Shown here: positions 25,495 through 35,082 of the stretch, one piece after another
Layout: every line of letters begins with the position of its first letter
How positions within the stretch are numbered: position 1 is the first letter of the stretch
Assembly: GCA_947494545.1 (NCBI GenBank)
Contig: CANLVH010000016.1
Span: 1 to 53,728, forward strand
Length of the DNA stretch: 53,728 nt
Direction of reading: 5' to 3'
Source: an uncultured Mesonia sp.
GTDB taxonomy: Bacteria; Bacteroidota; Bacteroidia; Flavobacteriales; Flavobacteriaceae
Notes under the pieces: model-generated
What the model was told of the DNA's origin: nothing
Databases searched by the model: none
Seen by the model: only the letters and a program-made list of their open reading frames with translations
Translations under genes and position numbers: made by a program

Positions 25495-28269
25495 ATGAAA
25501 GAAACAATCCAAAACATTACAAAAACCTTAAAAACAGCCAATGGTGATTTAAAATATATCAGTCTTAAAGACTTTGCGGAGGAACACCCGAAAGTTAAAA
25601 AATTACCATTTTCCATAAAGATATTATTAGAGAATGCTTTACGGAATTATGATGGCTTTTTGGTAGAAGACGAGCATATTAAAAACCTGATAAACTGGGA
25701 CCCAAAAGGCAGTAAAAGTTCTGTTCCTTATAAACCTGCGCGGGTTTTAATGCAAGATTTTACAGGAGTTCCCGCGGTTGTAGATATTGCTGCAATACGC
25801 TCTGAAGCTATTCGTAAAGGAAAAGATGGCTCTAAAATAAATCCTAAAGTTCCGGTAGATTTAATTATAGACCACTCGGTACAAGTAGATTTCTTTGGGA
25901 CAGATTACGCTTACAAAAAAAACGTAGAGTACGAATATAAACGAAACAAAGAACGTTACGAAGTTTTAAAATGGGCACAAAATGCTTTTGAAAACTTTAC
26001 CGTAGTACCACCGGGAATGGGAATTTGCCACCAGGTAAATTTAGAGTATCTAGCAAAAGGTGTTGTTAGCCGAAACGGATGGGCGTTTCCGGATACTTTG
26101 GTCGGTACAGATTCTCACACGCCAATGGTAAACGGAATTGGCGTTGTTGGTTGGGGCGTTGGCGGTATAGACGCAGAAGCAGCTCTTTTAGGGCAACCTA
26201 TTTATTTTTCAGCACCAAAAGTAATTGGCTTAAAATTAGAAGGGAAGCTACCGGAAGGCATTACCTCTACAGATATGGTTTTGGAAATTACCAAAGTGCT
26301 TAGAGATTATGGCGTGGTAGGAGATTTTGTAGAAGTTTTTGGCGATGGTTTAGATTATCTTTCGGTACCCGATAGAGGAACTATTTCTAATATGTCTCCG
26401 GAGTTTGGTTGTACGGTAACTTATTTTCCTATAGACGACCAAACTATACGTTATATGGACCAAACCAACAGAGATCAAGACCAATTAGATTTGGTACAAG
26501 ATTACTGTAAAAATAATCTGTTATGGCGTACGGGCGAAGAAGATATAAAGTATAGCGATGTGGTAACCGTAAACTTAGACGATTTAGAGCCTTCTGTTTC
26601 TGGACCAAAGTTACCGCAGCAAAAGATTTTGGTTAAAGAATTACGACCAAAATTTACCGATATTTTAAAAGAAGCCCACGGCCGGGACTACCTCTCTCCA
26701 GAAAAAAGAGAAACTTGGTATAGCGAAGGCGGCTCGGGTACAAAATTCAATAAACAATTTAGAAAACAAGAAGTAGATGCAGAAATATCTGTAGAAAAAG
26801 ACGATGTTTTGCACTCGGTACATATTTCGCAAGGCAACGAACAATATTCCCTAAGCGATGGCTCTATTGTAGTAGCCGCAATTACTTCGTGTACCAACAC
26901 CTCTAACCCATCTGTTATGTTGGGAGCAGGTTTGGTTGCCAGAAAAGCAATTCAAAAAGGTATTGATGTAAAACCTTGGGTAAAAACATCTCTTGCACCA
27001 GGCTCTAAAGTGGTAACCAATTATTTAAAACGCGCAGGACTTTTAGAAGATTTAGAAGCTTTACGTTTTCACGTAGTTGGTTATGGCTGTACAACTTGTA
27101 TTGGTAATTCGGGACCTTTGCCACCACATATAGACAAAGCCGTAGACGAGGGAGAATTGATTGTAGCTTCTGTATTGAGTGGTAACCGAAATTTTGAAGC
27201 GCGTATTCACAACAAGATAGAAATGAACTTTTTAGCATCGCCAATGCTGGTTGTTGCCTATGCAATTGCAGGTCGCGTAGATATTAATTTAATGGAAGAT
27301 CCGCTAACCAAAGATGCTAATGGCGAAAATGTTTATCTAAAAGATTTATGGCCAACCCAAGACGAAATACAAAAAGCCATAGAATCTGCAACTTCTAAAG
27401 AAGATTATGCCAAAGAATACGAAGTCATTTTTGATGGCGAAGAACAATGGCAAAACTTAGAAGCGCCAACCGGTTTGGATTACGAGTGGAAAGACGATTC
27501 TACTTACATAAAAGAAATTCCGTTTTTTAAAGACATTAGCGATGAACCAAAGCAACTTAAAAATATTGAAGGCGCAAGAGTTTTAATAAAAGTAGGCGAC
27601 TCGGTTACTACAGATCATATTTCGCCTGCCGGATTATTCTCAGAAGATTCTGAAGCCGGAAAATATTTGCAAAGCAAAAACATAGAAAAAAAGATGTTTA
27701 ATTCTTATGGTTCCAGACGCGGTAACCACGAGGTTATGATGCGCGGTACTTTTGCCAACGTTAGAATAAACAATCAAATAGCCGGTAAAAAAGGCGGCTA
27801 TACCACCTATTTCCCAGATGCAGAAGAAACCACAGTTTATGACGCAGCTATGCGTTATAAAGAAAGCGAAACGCCTTTAGTAGTTCTTGCCGGAACCCAA
27901 TACGGCTCCGGATCTTCTAGAGACTGGGCCGCAAAAGGAACTATTTTATTGGGCGTAAAAGCCGTTATCGCAGCTTCTTACGAGCGTATACACCGTTCTA
28001 ACTTGGTGGGTATGGGTGTTTTACCTTTAAAATTTAAAGATGGCGAAAATGCCGATACTTTAGAACTTACAGGTAAAGAAACCATTAGCATAAAAGGTAT
28101 AGAAGCAGGTTTAGAACCCGGACAAGAATTAGACGTAGTAGCAGAAAACGAAGACGGTAAAAAAACCGAGTTTAAAGTAATTTTACGATTAGATTCTAAA
28201 ATTGAAGTAGAATACGTAAAACACGGTGGTATTTTACAATATGTATTGCGTCAATTTTTAGATGAATAG
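25495..28269 (+). CDS. acnA: Aconitate hydratase (AcnA type)
   Basis: A 924-residue cytosolic enzyme of the TCA cycle that interconverts citrate and isocitrate through cis-aconitate. The three 4Fe-4S ligands are Cys466 (in TSCTNTSNP) and Cys532/Cys535 (in GYGCTTCIGNSG). Other family motifs are present: DLIIDHSV, LVGTDSHTPM, DHISPAG and the C-terminal swivel-domain YGSGSSRDWAAKG. Length and order match the IRP/AcnA branch rather than AcnB. It is transcribed alone and ends at a strong terminator. One decamer lies near the N-terminus. Confidence 0.97.
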   Translation: MKETIQNITKTLKTANGDLKYISLKDFAEEHPKVKKLPFSIKILLENALRNYDGFLVEDEHIKNLINWDPKGSKSSVPYKPARVLMQDFTGVPAVVDIAAIRSEAIRKGKDGSKINPKVPVDLIIDHSVQVDFFGTDYAYKKNVEYEYKRNKERYEVLKWAQNAFENFTVVPPGMGICHQVNLEYLAKGVVSRNGWAFPDTLVGTDSHTPMVNGIGVVGWGVGGIDAEAALLGQPIYFSAPKVIGLKLEGKLPEGITSTDMVLEITKVLRDYGVVGDFVEVFGDGLDYLSVPDRGTISNMSPEFGCTVTYFPIDDQTIRYMDQTNRDQDQLDLVQDYCKNNLLWRTGEEDIKYSDVVTVNLDDLEPSVSGPKLPQQKILVKELRPKFTDILKEAHGRDYLSPEKRETWYSEGGSGTKFNKQFRKQEVDAEISVEKDDVLHSVHISQGNEQYSLSDGSIVVAAITSCTNTSNPSVMLGAGLVARKAIQKGIDVKPWVKTSLAPGSKVVTNYLKRAGLLEDLEALRFHVVGYGCTTCIGNSGPLPPHIDKAVDEGELIVASVLSGNRNFEARIHNKIEMNFLASPMLVVAYAIAGRVDINLMEDPLTKDANGENVYLKDLWPTQDEIQKAIESATSKEDYAKEYEVIFDGEEQWQNLEAPTGLDYEWKDDSTYIKEIPFFKDISDEPKQLKNIEGARVLIKVGDSVTTDHISPAGLFSEDSEAGKYLQSKNIEKKMFNSYGSRRGNHEVMMRGTFANVRINNQIAGKKGGYTTYFPDAEETTVYDAAMRYKESETPLVVLAGTQYGSGSSRDWAAKGTILLGVKAVIAASYERIHRSNLVGMGVLPLKFKDGENADTLELTGKETISIKGIEAGLEPGQELDVVAENEDGKKTEFKVILRLDSKIEVEYVKHGGILQYVLRQFLDE

Positions 28270-28312
28270 ATTTTATTTCTAATAAAAAATTAACGCTTTC
28301 GCGGAATAAATT

Positions 28313-28350
28313 GGGAGTATCAAAAAAATTGGTACTCCCTATTTTGTTTT
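28313..28350 (+). terminator. Terminator of the aconitase gene
   Basis: GGGAGTA (28313-28319) pairs with TACTCCC (28333-28339) around a 13-base loop, followed by a T-rich stretch. It begins 44 bp after the stop. Confidence 0.75.
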
Positions 28351-28373
28351 ATATACTTCCGATAAAACCAAAA

Positions 28374-28401
28374 TGTCAAACCGAGCGCAGTCGAGGTTTA
28401 T
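28374..28401. repeat. Dispersed palindromic repeat of the GAGCGCAGTCGAGG type
   Basis: AAACC (28378-28382) and GGTTT (28395-28399) flank GAGCGCAGTCGA. From memory this word family is a very common intergenic repeat in Flavobacteriia genomes. It is non-coding. Confidence 0.5.
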
Positions 28402-28527
28402 TAGAATGCGAAAAATAAGTCCCATCCCTACTTTATTTTAAAATTTTCTAAAAAATTAAATTGCAAAAGCCTCTTTTTCAACTAGTTTTTTACCCCATAC
28501 GGTTGTCTATAAGTAAAATGATGTCAA

Positions 28528-28562
28528 TTTGGTAATGTTTTTAAGATAAAAAGATATATTTG
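28528..28562 (+). promoter_or_regulatory. Promoter of the small lipoprotein gene
   Basis: TTTG (28528-28531) and TATATTTG (28555-28562) are 23 bp apart and match the Bacteroidota consensus. The predicted leader is about 57 bases. Confidence 0.5.
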
Positions 28563-28625
28563 TGCGTTTAAAGGTGCGATTGGAGCAGTTCACATATTTT
28601 TTAAACACATTACAAAACAATCACA

Positions 28626-29030
28626 ATGAAAAAATTTTTACTTTTATTCTTAACAATAGGAATGTTAACCGCTTGTTCATCAGACGATGATAACGCTTCT
28701 TCAGATAAAGTTACTTCTATAGACATTACACTTGAAGATGCTAATGGAGAAAAGGTAGAAGGCGTAGTAGTTTATGCCTATAACGAAAACACTTGGGAAA
28801 CAATTGGCGAAGATACACTGTTTGCTAATTTTCAAGCTGCTTCGGGAGAAGATGGTGTAGCCACTTTTTCTAATTTGACAACAGACACTACTTTTAACGA
28901 AATAACAAATTATTCTCAAACATTTAGATTTTCCGCTTATTATACTATTGATGGTACAAATATGATTAAAACCAAAGCAATTTCTTTTGAGTTAGGAGAA
29001 GATAAGTCAGAAACAATAATTTTAGACTAA
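28626..29030 (+). CDS. Small lipoprotein of unknown function
   Basis: A 134-residue lipoprotein. The signal peptide ends in lipobox MLTACSS, with acylated Cys17, and a run of Ser/Asp follows. That acidic stretch after the cysteine resembles the lipoprotein export signal that sends Bacteroidota lipoproteins to the cell surface. The remaining hundred residues look like a single beta-sandwich (transthyretin or Ig-like): repeated GEKVEGVVVYAY and GEDGVATFSNL strands. No enzyme motif is seen. It has its own promoter. Confidence 0.75.
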   Translation: MKKFLLLFLTIGMLTACSSDDDNASSDKVTSIDITLEDANGEKVEGVVVYAYNENTWETIGEDTLFANFQAASGEDGVATFSNLTTDTTFNEITNYSQTFRFSAYYTIDGTNMIKTKAISFELGEDKSETIILD

Positions 29031-29084
29031 TAACAAAACTGAACTGCTCTAATCTGCTTTTATCCTTTGGAAAGAGTTTAACTT

Positions 29085-29105
29085 TTATTGTCCAAACAAC
29101 AATAA
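29085..29105. promoter_or_regulatory. 7-7-7 inverted repeat between two small exported-protein genes
   Basis: TTATTGT-CCAAACA-ACAATAA is a perfect inverted repeat 48 bp before the next ATG. There is no T run, so an operator is as likely as a terminator. Confidence 0.35.
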
Positions 29106-29152
29106 TATGACCCCAGTATTTGCTAACAGACAACCAACTTAAACCAAAAACC

Positions 29153-29614
29153 ATGAAAAACAAAAATTTTTTAAAATTCTTCATAATACTATTATTTTTT
29201 TCGTTCTCCATTACCAGCATAGGTCAAAATAGTCCGGAAGAAATAGTAGCAGAATTCTTTACAGTTTATAAAAATGATGGTGCATCAAAAGCTTTAGATA
29301 ATCTTTATGCCAACAATAAATGGATGAGTCGCGCTACAGACGATATCACTCAATTAAAACAGCAAATAGGAACTTTAAACGAAGATTACGTGGGGAAGTA
29401 TTATGGTTATGAATTGATTGTAAAGAAAAAATTATCCAATAGCTTCATTCTGATGAGTTATTTGGTAAAATATGACCGCCAGCCAATTCGTTTTACATTT
29501 CAATTTTATAAACCCGCTGATAATTGGCGCACACACAGTTTTAAATACGATGGCGGCATCGATACAGAAATTGAAGAGTCTGCAAAGGTTTATTATCTAA
29601 ATTTGGAAGATTAA
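29153..29614 (+). CDS. Exported DUF4019/NTF2-like small protein
   Basis: A 153-residue exported protein. I start it at ATG 29153, where a proper signal peptide begins (MKNKNFLKF, hydrophobic to about residue 20, cleavage near SIGQ), rather than at the in-frame ATG 11 codons upstream. The mature part begins SPEEIVAEFFTVYKNDGASKALDNLYA, the opening helices of an NTF2-like fold, and ends in beta strands (RFTFQFYKPADNWRTHSFKYD). This shape is shared by small periplasmic proteins such as DUF4019 and DUF3887. The function is unknown. Confidence 0.7.
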   Translation: MKNKNFLKFFIILLFFSFSITSIGQNSPEEIVAEFFTVYKNDGASKALDNLYANNKWMSRATDDITQLKQQIGTLNEDYVGKYYGYELIVKKKLSNSFILMSYLVKYDRQPIRFTFQFYKPADNWRTHSFKYDGGIDTEIEESAKVYYLNLED

Positions 29615-29787
29615 GTTCCTATACAGTTATTTAGGTTTAGGATTAATAGAGATTTTGCACTTATTACTTGAACTTAGATTCTTCTAAAATACAGTAAATC
29701 ATTTTAAATTTTTAAAAACTATAATTTACCAGTAATCACACTTCTTTCTAAAAAATCACTAAAATTGCACAACAGAGAAAGTTTTTA

Positions 29788-30294
29788 TTATTCCCCAATC
29801 GCATCAAAATCATAACCTGCCCTTTTAATAATGCGCTTGGCGGCTTTTAAAACTGCTGGTGAGGCATTTGGTTCGTGCACCGGCACGGGCGTTATTTTTT
29901 TGAGTTGTGCCAAAATTTCTTCGGTTTGTCCTTGTGTTAAATTTTCGCAGATGTCGTACATACCGCCTTTAATTTCTTCAGCTTCGTCGTGTTTTTCTAA
30001 TATATGCTGTAAAACTTTCAATAATTTTCTATTTGGCGGTACGGCCATTAAAGTAGTTATTGCGCCGTGTTCTAACCTAAAGCGTTCAAAATTTGGTAAT
30101 GGCTCTCCCCCATTGGCAATTTTGGCAGCGGGAAAAAGAACTTTCTCTTCCATTTTTATATGGGTTAGCAAGCCAATTCTAAATTCCCGGTATAAATCTT
30201 CATCCACATTATCGGGATTTTCTGTAGCTTTCTCCAAAAGTTTATCTAATCTGCGATGATCTTCCGTAAAGAAATGATAAATAGGTTTTTTCAT
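29788..30294 (-). CDS. Hemerythrin domain protein
   Basis: A 168-residue four-helix protein with metal-ligand motifs FFTEDHRRLD (8-17), LLTHIKMEEKVLFPAA (about 43-58), RLEHGAI and LEKHDEAEE. Such cytoplasmic hemerythrins bind O2 or NO or help repair iron centres, as in the Ric/YtfE relatives. The C-terminal region after VHEP is an extra basic helix of unknown role. It is a single-gene unit whose upstream side is the large tandem repeat, and it is not closely similar to the hemerythrin at 8258. Confidence 0.82.
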   Translation of the reverse strand: MKKPIYHFFTEDHRRLDKLLEKATENPDNVDEDLYREFRIGLLTHIKMEEKVLFPAAKIANGGEPLPNFERFRLEHGAITTLMAVPPNRKLLKVLQHILEKHDEAEEIKGGMYDICENLTQGQTEEILAQLKKITPVPVHEPNASPAVLKAAKRIIKRAGYDFDAIGE

Positions 30295-30343
30295 AAGGTA
30301 ATGATTGGTGAAATGGTAAACTTGTTAACTGGTAAATTAGTAA

Positions 30344-31050
30344 AAATACGGTTTTCGAGTGAAATTTGTAAAGCAATAGCAAAACAAATTTAGTATCGAG
30401 AAAAGGATATTGGTGGACTGGTCAACTAGTTAACTGGTTTATTGGTGTATCCGTAAAATATTGGGACAGGAACTATTTTTCCTCTTTACCTTTTTAACTC
30501 TTTATCTTTTTGACTCTCTTTCTAAAATACGGTTTTCGTCTGAAATTTGTGAAGCGATATTAAAACAAATTTATTATCGAGAAAAGGATATTGGTTAATT
30601 GGTGGACTGGTCAACTAGTTAACTGGTTTATTGGTGTATCCGTAAAATATTGGGACAGGAACTATTTTTCCTCTTTACCTTTTTAACTCTTTGTCTTTTT
30701 GACTCTCTTTCTAAAATACGGTTTTCGAGTGAAATTTGTGAAGCGATATTAAAACAAATTTATTATCGAGAAAAGGATATTGGTTAATCCGTAAAATATC
30801 GGGATGGGAACTATTTTTCCTCTTTACCTTTTTTAACTCTTTGCCTTTTTTAACTCTTTGCCTTTTTTAACTCTTTGCCTTTTTTACTCTCTTTCTAAAA
30901 TACGGTTTTCGAGTGAAATTTGTAAAGCGATAGCGAAGCAAATTTAGTATCGAGAAAAAGCTATTTAACTTTTTGCCTCTTTGCCTCTTTAACTCATTAT
31001 TTTTTTACTCTTTGGCTTTTTTACTCTTTATTTTTTTATACTTTTCGGTT
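30344..31050. repeat. Four tandem copies of a ~185-bp intergenic repeat
   Basis: Copies start near 30344, 30525, 30714 and 30898. Each opens AATACGGTTTTCG and contains an imperfect hairpin (GAGTGAAATTTG ... CAAATTTAGTATC). Most continue with a stretch of GTTAACTGGT-like words and a TTTTTAACTCTTTGCC-type minisatellite. The third copy has that minisatellite expanded about threefold. There is no ORF. It fills the whole gap between the hemerythrin and DUF2914 genes and ends at a decamer 3 bp before the next ATG. Confidence 0.85.
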
Positions 31051-31066
31051 TCTTTCCGTAAAGAAT

Positions 31067-32182
31067 ATGAACAACGCTTTAAAACGATATAAAAACAGCC
31101 GTTTTCGTATATATATTCGGAGGCATCAAAAATACTTGCCTGTAATTTTCTTTATAGGCGGCTTTATTTTTGATAGTCTAACGCTGGGACGCATAGACAG
31201 GCTCTACGATTTATTTGTTTTGTGTTTACATATGACGTTGCTGTCTATTACGCTTTATCTTTATAATTTGATGGATGACGGCAAATGGAAAAATACGTTT
31301 TTAGAAAAATACCAAATCTATTTCCCCTTGGCTATTCAGTTTTTCTTTGGCGGACTTTCAAGCGCTTATGTTATATATTTTTCCAGAAGTGTTTCGCTAT
31401 CCAAAACCATAAGTTTCTTTATTATCTTGGTGGTCTTACTCTTGGCTAACGAATTTTTAAAGAAAAGAATATCGAATAAGTATTTGCAATTCAGTATATA
31501 CTTTTTTGTGAATTTTACTTTTTTCACCTTTATGATTCCCGTTTTCATTAAAGAAATGAATACCACGGTTTTTATTATTTCAGGTTTAATTAGCTTAGGC
31601 GTTACCTTGTTTTTAATAAGCTTTATTTACGGAAAAAGTCCGAGTACACGTGCAGAAATTAAAATTACCAAGCTAATTGGCATTATCTCCATTATGTACA
31701 TTAGCATAAATGTTTTTTATTTTACCAATCTCATTCCGCCAGTACCCTTGGCTTTAGAATCTGGAATGGTGGCGCACCAAGTAAAAAAAGAAAACAATAA
31801 TTATTTTGTGACATACGAGCGCGATGACTGGTTTATTTTTTGGCGCGATCACCGACTTAAATTTATACACCAACCCAAAGAAAAAGTTTTTGTTTTTACT
31901 TCTATTTTTGCGCCCACAGAAATTAAAAAATCTGTTGCGCACCGTTGGAAATTTTTTAACGAAAAAATAGATGAATGGCAAGTTGTAGACCGTATAGATT
32001 ACCAAATAACCGGTGGGCGCGATGCCGGTTATCGCGGTTATACCTTTAAAGAAAACATTAAACCCGGTTTATGGAAAGTAGATGTAATTACCGAAGAAGG
32101 CTTGATAATTGGCGTGATAAATTTTGAAATCATCAACAATCCAAATTTAAAACCAAAACGTTTGATTAAGCGAAAGTTTTGA
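31067..32182 (+). CDS. DUF2914 domain membrane protein
   Basis: A 371-residue protein. Roughly seven hydrophobic helices fill residues 25-225. The C-terminal soluble DUF2914 domain (about 265-360) carries VFVFTSIFAPTEIKKSVAHRW and GGRDAGYRGYTFKENIKPGLWKVDV. The domain is presumed extracytoplasmic and its role is unknown. The start codon follows three bases after a TTCCGTAAAG decamer and directly follows the tandem repeat, so its promoter may lie within repeat DNA. Confidence 0.85.
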   Translation: MNNALKRYKNSRFRIYIRRHQKYLPVIFFIGGFIFDSLTLGRIDRLYDLFVLCLHMTLLSITLYLYNLMDDGKWKNTFLEKYQIYFPLAIQFFFGGLSSAYVIYFSRSVSLSKTISFFIILVVLLLANEFLKKRISNKYLQFSIYFFVNFTFFTFMIPVFIKEMNTTVFIISGLISLGVTLFLISFIYGKSPSTRAEIKITKLIGIISIMYISINVFYFTNLIPPVPLALESGMVAHQVKKENNNYFVTYERDDWFIFWRDHRLKFIHQPKEKVFVFTSIFAPTEIKKSVAHRWKFFNEKIDEWQVVDRIDYQITGGRDAGYRGYTFKENIKPGLWKVDVITEEGLIIGVINFEIINNPNLKPKRLIKRKF

Positions 32183-32280
32183 TTTAGGGCTATAAACTGT
32201 ATGCTTTACGCAGTAAGCGTGGGAATTTGAAATTCAAAATACAAACCACTCAATACTAATGACTCAATACTCAATACTAA

Positions 32281-33264
32281 CTAATAAGGTAGCTTAATCG
32301 TTTCCGGGTCTATAAATTCTTTAGAATACGGATTCTCTAAAAAGCTAAGCGGTGGTTTTTGAAAGCGCAAAATATTTTCTCTTTCTATCCCGTAAACTTG
32401 CCAATAATTAGCGAGCAATTGGGCAAACATATCATCGCTCCACAACCCAAAAATAGGTTTGTTAGCAGATTCTTCCGGCGGTATAACTTCTATGCTAATG
32501 GCATCTTCGCCATTTTCTATTTTTTGCTGCGGTTGGTGTTGCATTATATAATCTAGGTAATGAAAACGCGCGTACAATTCTTCAAATTGAACAGGATGCA
32601 ACACATGCCCTTTCATTTTTTCTAAGGTTTCTTTTTGGTTTTCTTTTAAAATACCATTGTCTTGCAAACAAGCAATAAAACCAAAACCATTTACGCCAAA
32701 AGAAAACATTAAACTAATAGGGTCGTCGCGATAACTAAAAATATCTGCAGAATATTTTAGCGGAAACACTACAATACTCCACGGCTTTTTTCCTACAAAT
32801 TTTACTGGTTCTATTATAGATTGCAGCATTAAGTGAAATTTCCCAAACCTATCGCGCAAATGCAAAGAAAGCTGAAAATCTTTTCCTTTTTTTATTTGCA
32901 CTCCTCTTTCGTAAAGCATTTCGTAATAGAGTAAACCGTACACGATTCTGCCCGTCCATAAAAACAAGTCTTCTTCGTCTAAGGCTGCCATCCCTTCGTA
33001 ACCTTTATCGTAGGCAACTTTTACTTTTTCATCTAACTTTTTAAACGCTTCTTTCACTTCCGTGGAACATGGTAATTGAAGATCTGTATAATGATAGGTT
33101 TTAGACTTATCCATCATTTCGATCTTCTCGTCTTCCAATTTAAAATGTTGCATTAACCACTGCGGAAAGACAGTCATTTTCTCGGTAGTTAAAGCGCCGG
33201 TAAGAAAGCAAAATTGATCATCAAAAATCAATTCTTGAAACGGATTAAATAGCATTTCGGCCAT
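32281..33264 (-). CDS. Conserved hypothetical protein
   Basis: A 327-residue soluble protein without signal peptide or membrane helices. It is rich in aromatic residues and acidic segments (WLMQHFKLEDEKIEMMDK, GLWSDDMFAQLLANYWQVYGIE). I do not recognise a domain or catalytic motif. The start may be Met1 or Met4 (33255). A TATCTTTG box at 33306-33299 fits a promoter just upstream. It is a single-gene unit on the minus strand, convergent with the DUF2914 gene across a 98-bp gap holding short CTCAATACTAA-type direct repeats. Confidence 0.7.
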   Translation of the reverse strand: MAEMLFNPFQELIFDDQFCFLTGALTTEKMTVFPQWLMQHFKLEDEKIEMMDKSKTYHYTDLQLPCSTEVKEAFKKLDEKVKVAYDKGYEGMAALDEEDLFLWTGRIVYGLLYYEMLYERGVQIKKGKDFQLSLHLRDRFGKFHLMLQSIIEPVKFVGKKPWSIVVFPLKYSADIFSYRDDPISLMFSFGVNGFGFIACLQDNGILKENQKETLEKMKGHVLHPVQFEELYARFHYLDYIMQHQPQQKIENGEDAISIEVIPPEESANKPIFGLWSDDMFAQLLANYWQVYGIERENILRFQKPPLSFLENPYSKEFIDPETIKLPY

Positions 33265-33298
33265 AAAGCAATAAAATTTTAAGCTTTGAAAGTTTGCA

Positions 33299-33306
33299 CA
33301 AAGATA
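33299..33306 (-). promoter_or_regulatory. Candidate -7 box
   Basis: TATCTTTG on the minus strand matches TAnnTTTG, 35 bp before the ATG of the 327-residue protein. The -33 element is not clear. Confidence 0.35.
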
Positions 33307-33510
33307 CGTATAAACTCTTGTTTGTAAGATTGTTTTTTCGGTTAGATTAGTAGGAAAATTTCAGGGCAATTCCTTGTAAATTGTCCTATCTAATCCCCTA
33401 TTCTTTTAAGACTTTTTCTATAATTCCGTAAAGAGAAAATTATAAAAATTGAATAACGAATTAAAGTTTAAAATGGCTCCTAACATCTAATTCAAAAAAA
33501 ATCGAAATTA

Positions 33511-34407
33511 TTACCTAGGTGTAACTTGCGGCTTCTTTTTCTTTTCTCTAATTAAATAAATACCAATTAAAATAAGCAAAGCCCCAAGCAAATACCAAAT
33601 GGTAAATTGTTCGCCGTCTAAAATTCCCCACATTACTGCTACTACCGGCAATAAATACGATACCGTACTGGCAAAAACTGCAGAAGTATCTTGAATTAAT
33701 TTATAGAAAAGCATAATACCTATTGCGGTACCAAAAATACTTAAAACGCTTAAATAACCTAAAGCTTCAAAGGCTTCTGCATTATATTCTATACTGAAAA
33801 TTCCGGAAAAAATAAGGATTAAAATAGAAGGAATCATCCAAATGCTAAATACACTACTAGATACGTGCATAGATTTTACTTCTTGCAATTTTAATTTAAT
33901 AATTAGCGCCGAAACGGCATAAGAAGCAGAAGCCACCACCATTAGCAAGGTATAAGCTAACCGACTTTCGCCGGAGGTGGTTTCTGAAAAATAAAGTAGC
34001 GTTGCCGCGCCAATAAAACCAATTATTGCGCCAATAACTTGAATGGTTTTACTGCGTATACCAAATATTAAAAACCCGAAAACCAAGACAAAAACCGGTT
34101 CTAAACTATTAATAATTCCGGCTAAAGAACTGCTAACTTGCGTTTGTGCGATGGGAAATAAAAACATAGGCAAAAAATTACCAAAAAAACCTGCCGCGGT
34201 TATCCATAATGCGTCGCGCAGCTTCATTTTCCGTAAAGCGGGTAACCCGATAAATGCTAAAATTAATCCGGAAAGTCCTACTCGAAAAGCTCCTATTTGG
34301 TAGGGTGAAAAAACGGGTAAAGATTTTTTTATTAAAATAAAGGAACTCCCCCACGTTAAAGCCATTATGATTAATAAAAACCATTTGTTTTTGTAAAAAG
34401 CCTGCAT
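33511..34407 (-). CDS. EamA/DMT-family transporter
   Basis: A 298-residue protein with ten membrane helices in two five-helix repeats, the second starting near residue 150. The family signatures MALTWGSSFILIKKSLP near the N-terminus and ASTVSYLLPVVAVMWGILDGE in the last third are present. DMT transporters move metabolites or amino acids out of, or into, the cell; the substrate cannot be told. It is a single-gene unit with a basic C-terminal tail. One decamer lies inside the coding region. Confidence 0.9.
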   Translation of the reverse strand: MQAFYKNKWFLLIIMALTWGSSFILIKKSLPVFSPYQIGAFRVGLSGLILAFIGLPALRKMKLRDALWITAAGFFGNFLPMFLFPIAQTQVSSSLAGIINSLEPVFVLVFGFLIFGIRSKTIQVIGAIIGFIGAATLLYFSETTSGESRLAYTLLMVVASASYAVSALIIKLKLQEVKSMHVSSSVFSIWMIPSILILIFSGIFSIEYNAEAFEALGYLSVLSIFGTAIGIMLFYKLIQDTSAVFASTVSYLLPVVAVMWGILDGEQFTIWYLLGALLILIGIYLIREKKKKPQVTPR

Positions 34408-35082
34408 ACTTTAATTGTTATAAAATAACCTAATAGTAGTTTTTTAAGAATATAGAAACACAAAGTTCTGAATTACAAAACAGCAATCATTTGGAATTCA
34501 GCACTTAAACGCAAAAATATTAGAAATAAACTACTTGAAATTTTAGATTTGCAAAGGTAGCTTTAAAACCAAAGCGACAAAGGAGAGCTATTCTAATTAA
34601 CAAGAATTTAATTTAGGCTTTGTTTTTTAATGACTAGTGTCTGATTAAATTAATCAAAACGAATGACACGCCAATAATAGTATAGGTTTCGAAAGATTTT
34701 ATAGTATAACAACTTGCGTCAAGGATTTTTTATTTTTAATGGCCTAAGCGAAGTTCTTGCATACGACGAGGAAGAATGACGAGAGTAATGCACAAAAAAA
34801 TGATGTGAGTGGAGGGTTAAGCAAGCTAGCGCCAGCCGCAAAAAATTGGATAGACACAAGGAAAACTTCATGCTTTAAAAATTTATAAAAACTAGCGAAT
34901 ACCTTTAGTTTGCGCCGTAACGAGCGAAATTTTTAGCAAACTTCGGTTAAGCCGAGTCCCTACAGCTGTACGGGATTTTTGGTTCGTTTTTTTGTCAATG
35001 AAAAAAATGAACAAACAAATTTTATTGAAAATCACTATTGTTAATTTTAAGAGCAAGTTTTTTAATCGGACATTACTGTTTT
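34408..35082. other. 675-bp non-coding region with hairpins, probable dispersed repeat
   Basis: No credible gene is seen. It carries a minus-strand TACCTTTG box (34552-34559) that could serve the EamA gene. It also carries a palindrome around TACAGCTGTA flanked by CCC and CGGG (34958-34974), and a strong hairpin GTTCGTTTTTTT / AAAAAAATGAAC (34982-34993 and 35001-35012). The G+C-richer middle differs in texture from its surroundings, which suggests an inserted repeat or element remnant. Confidence 0.5.

Noticed and set aside
29831..30259. 142-codon frame opposite the hemerythrin gene
   Set aside because: Shadow of the minus-strand hemerythrin whose ligand residues are all present.
30344..31050. 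The tandem repeat as a CRISPR array
   Set aside because: Units are about 185 bp and repeat as wholes, without short identical repeats separated by unique spacers, and no cas genes are near.
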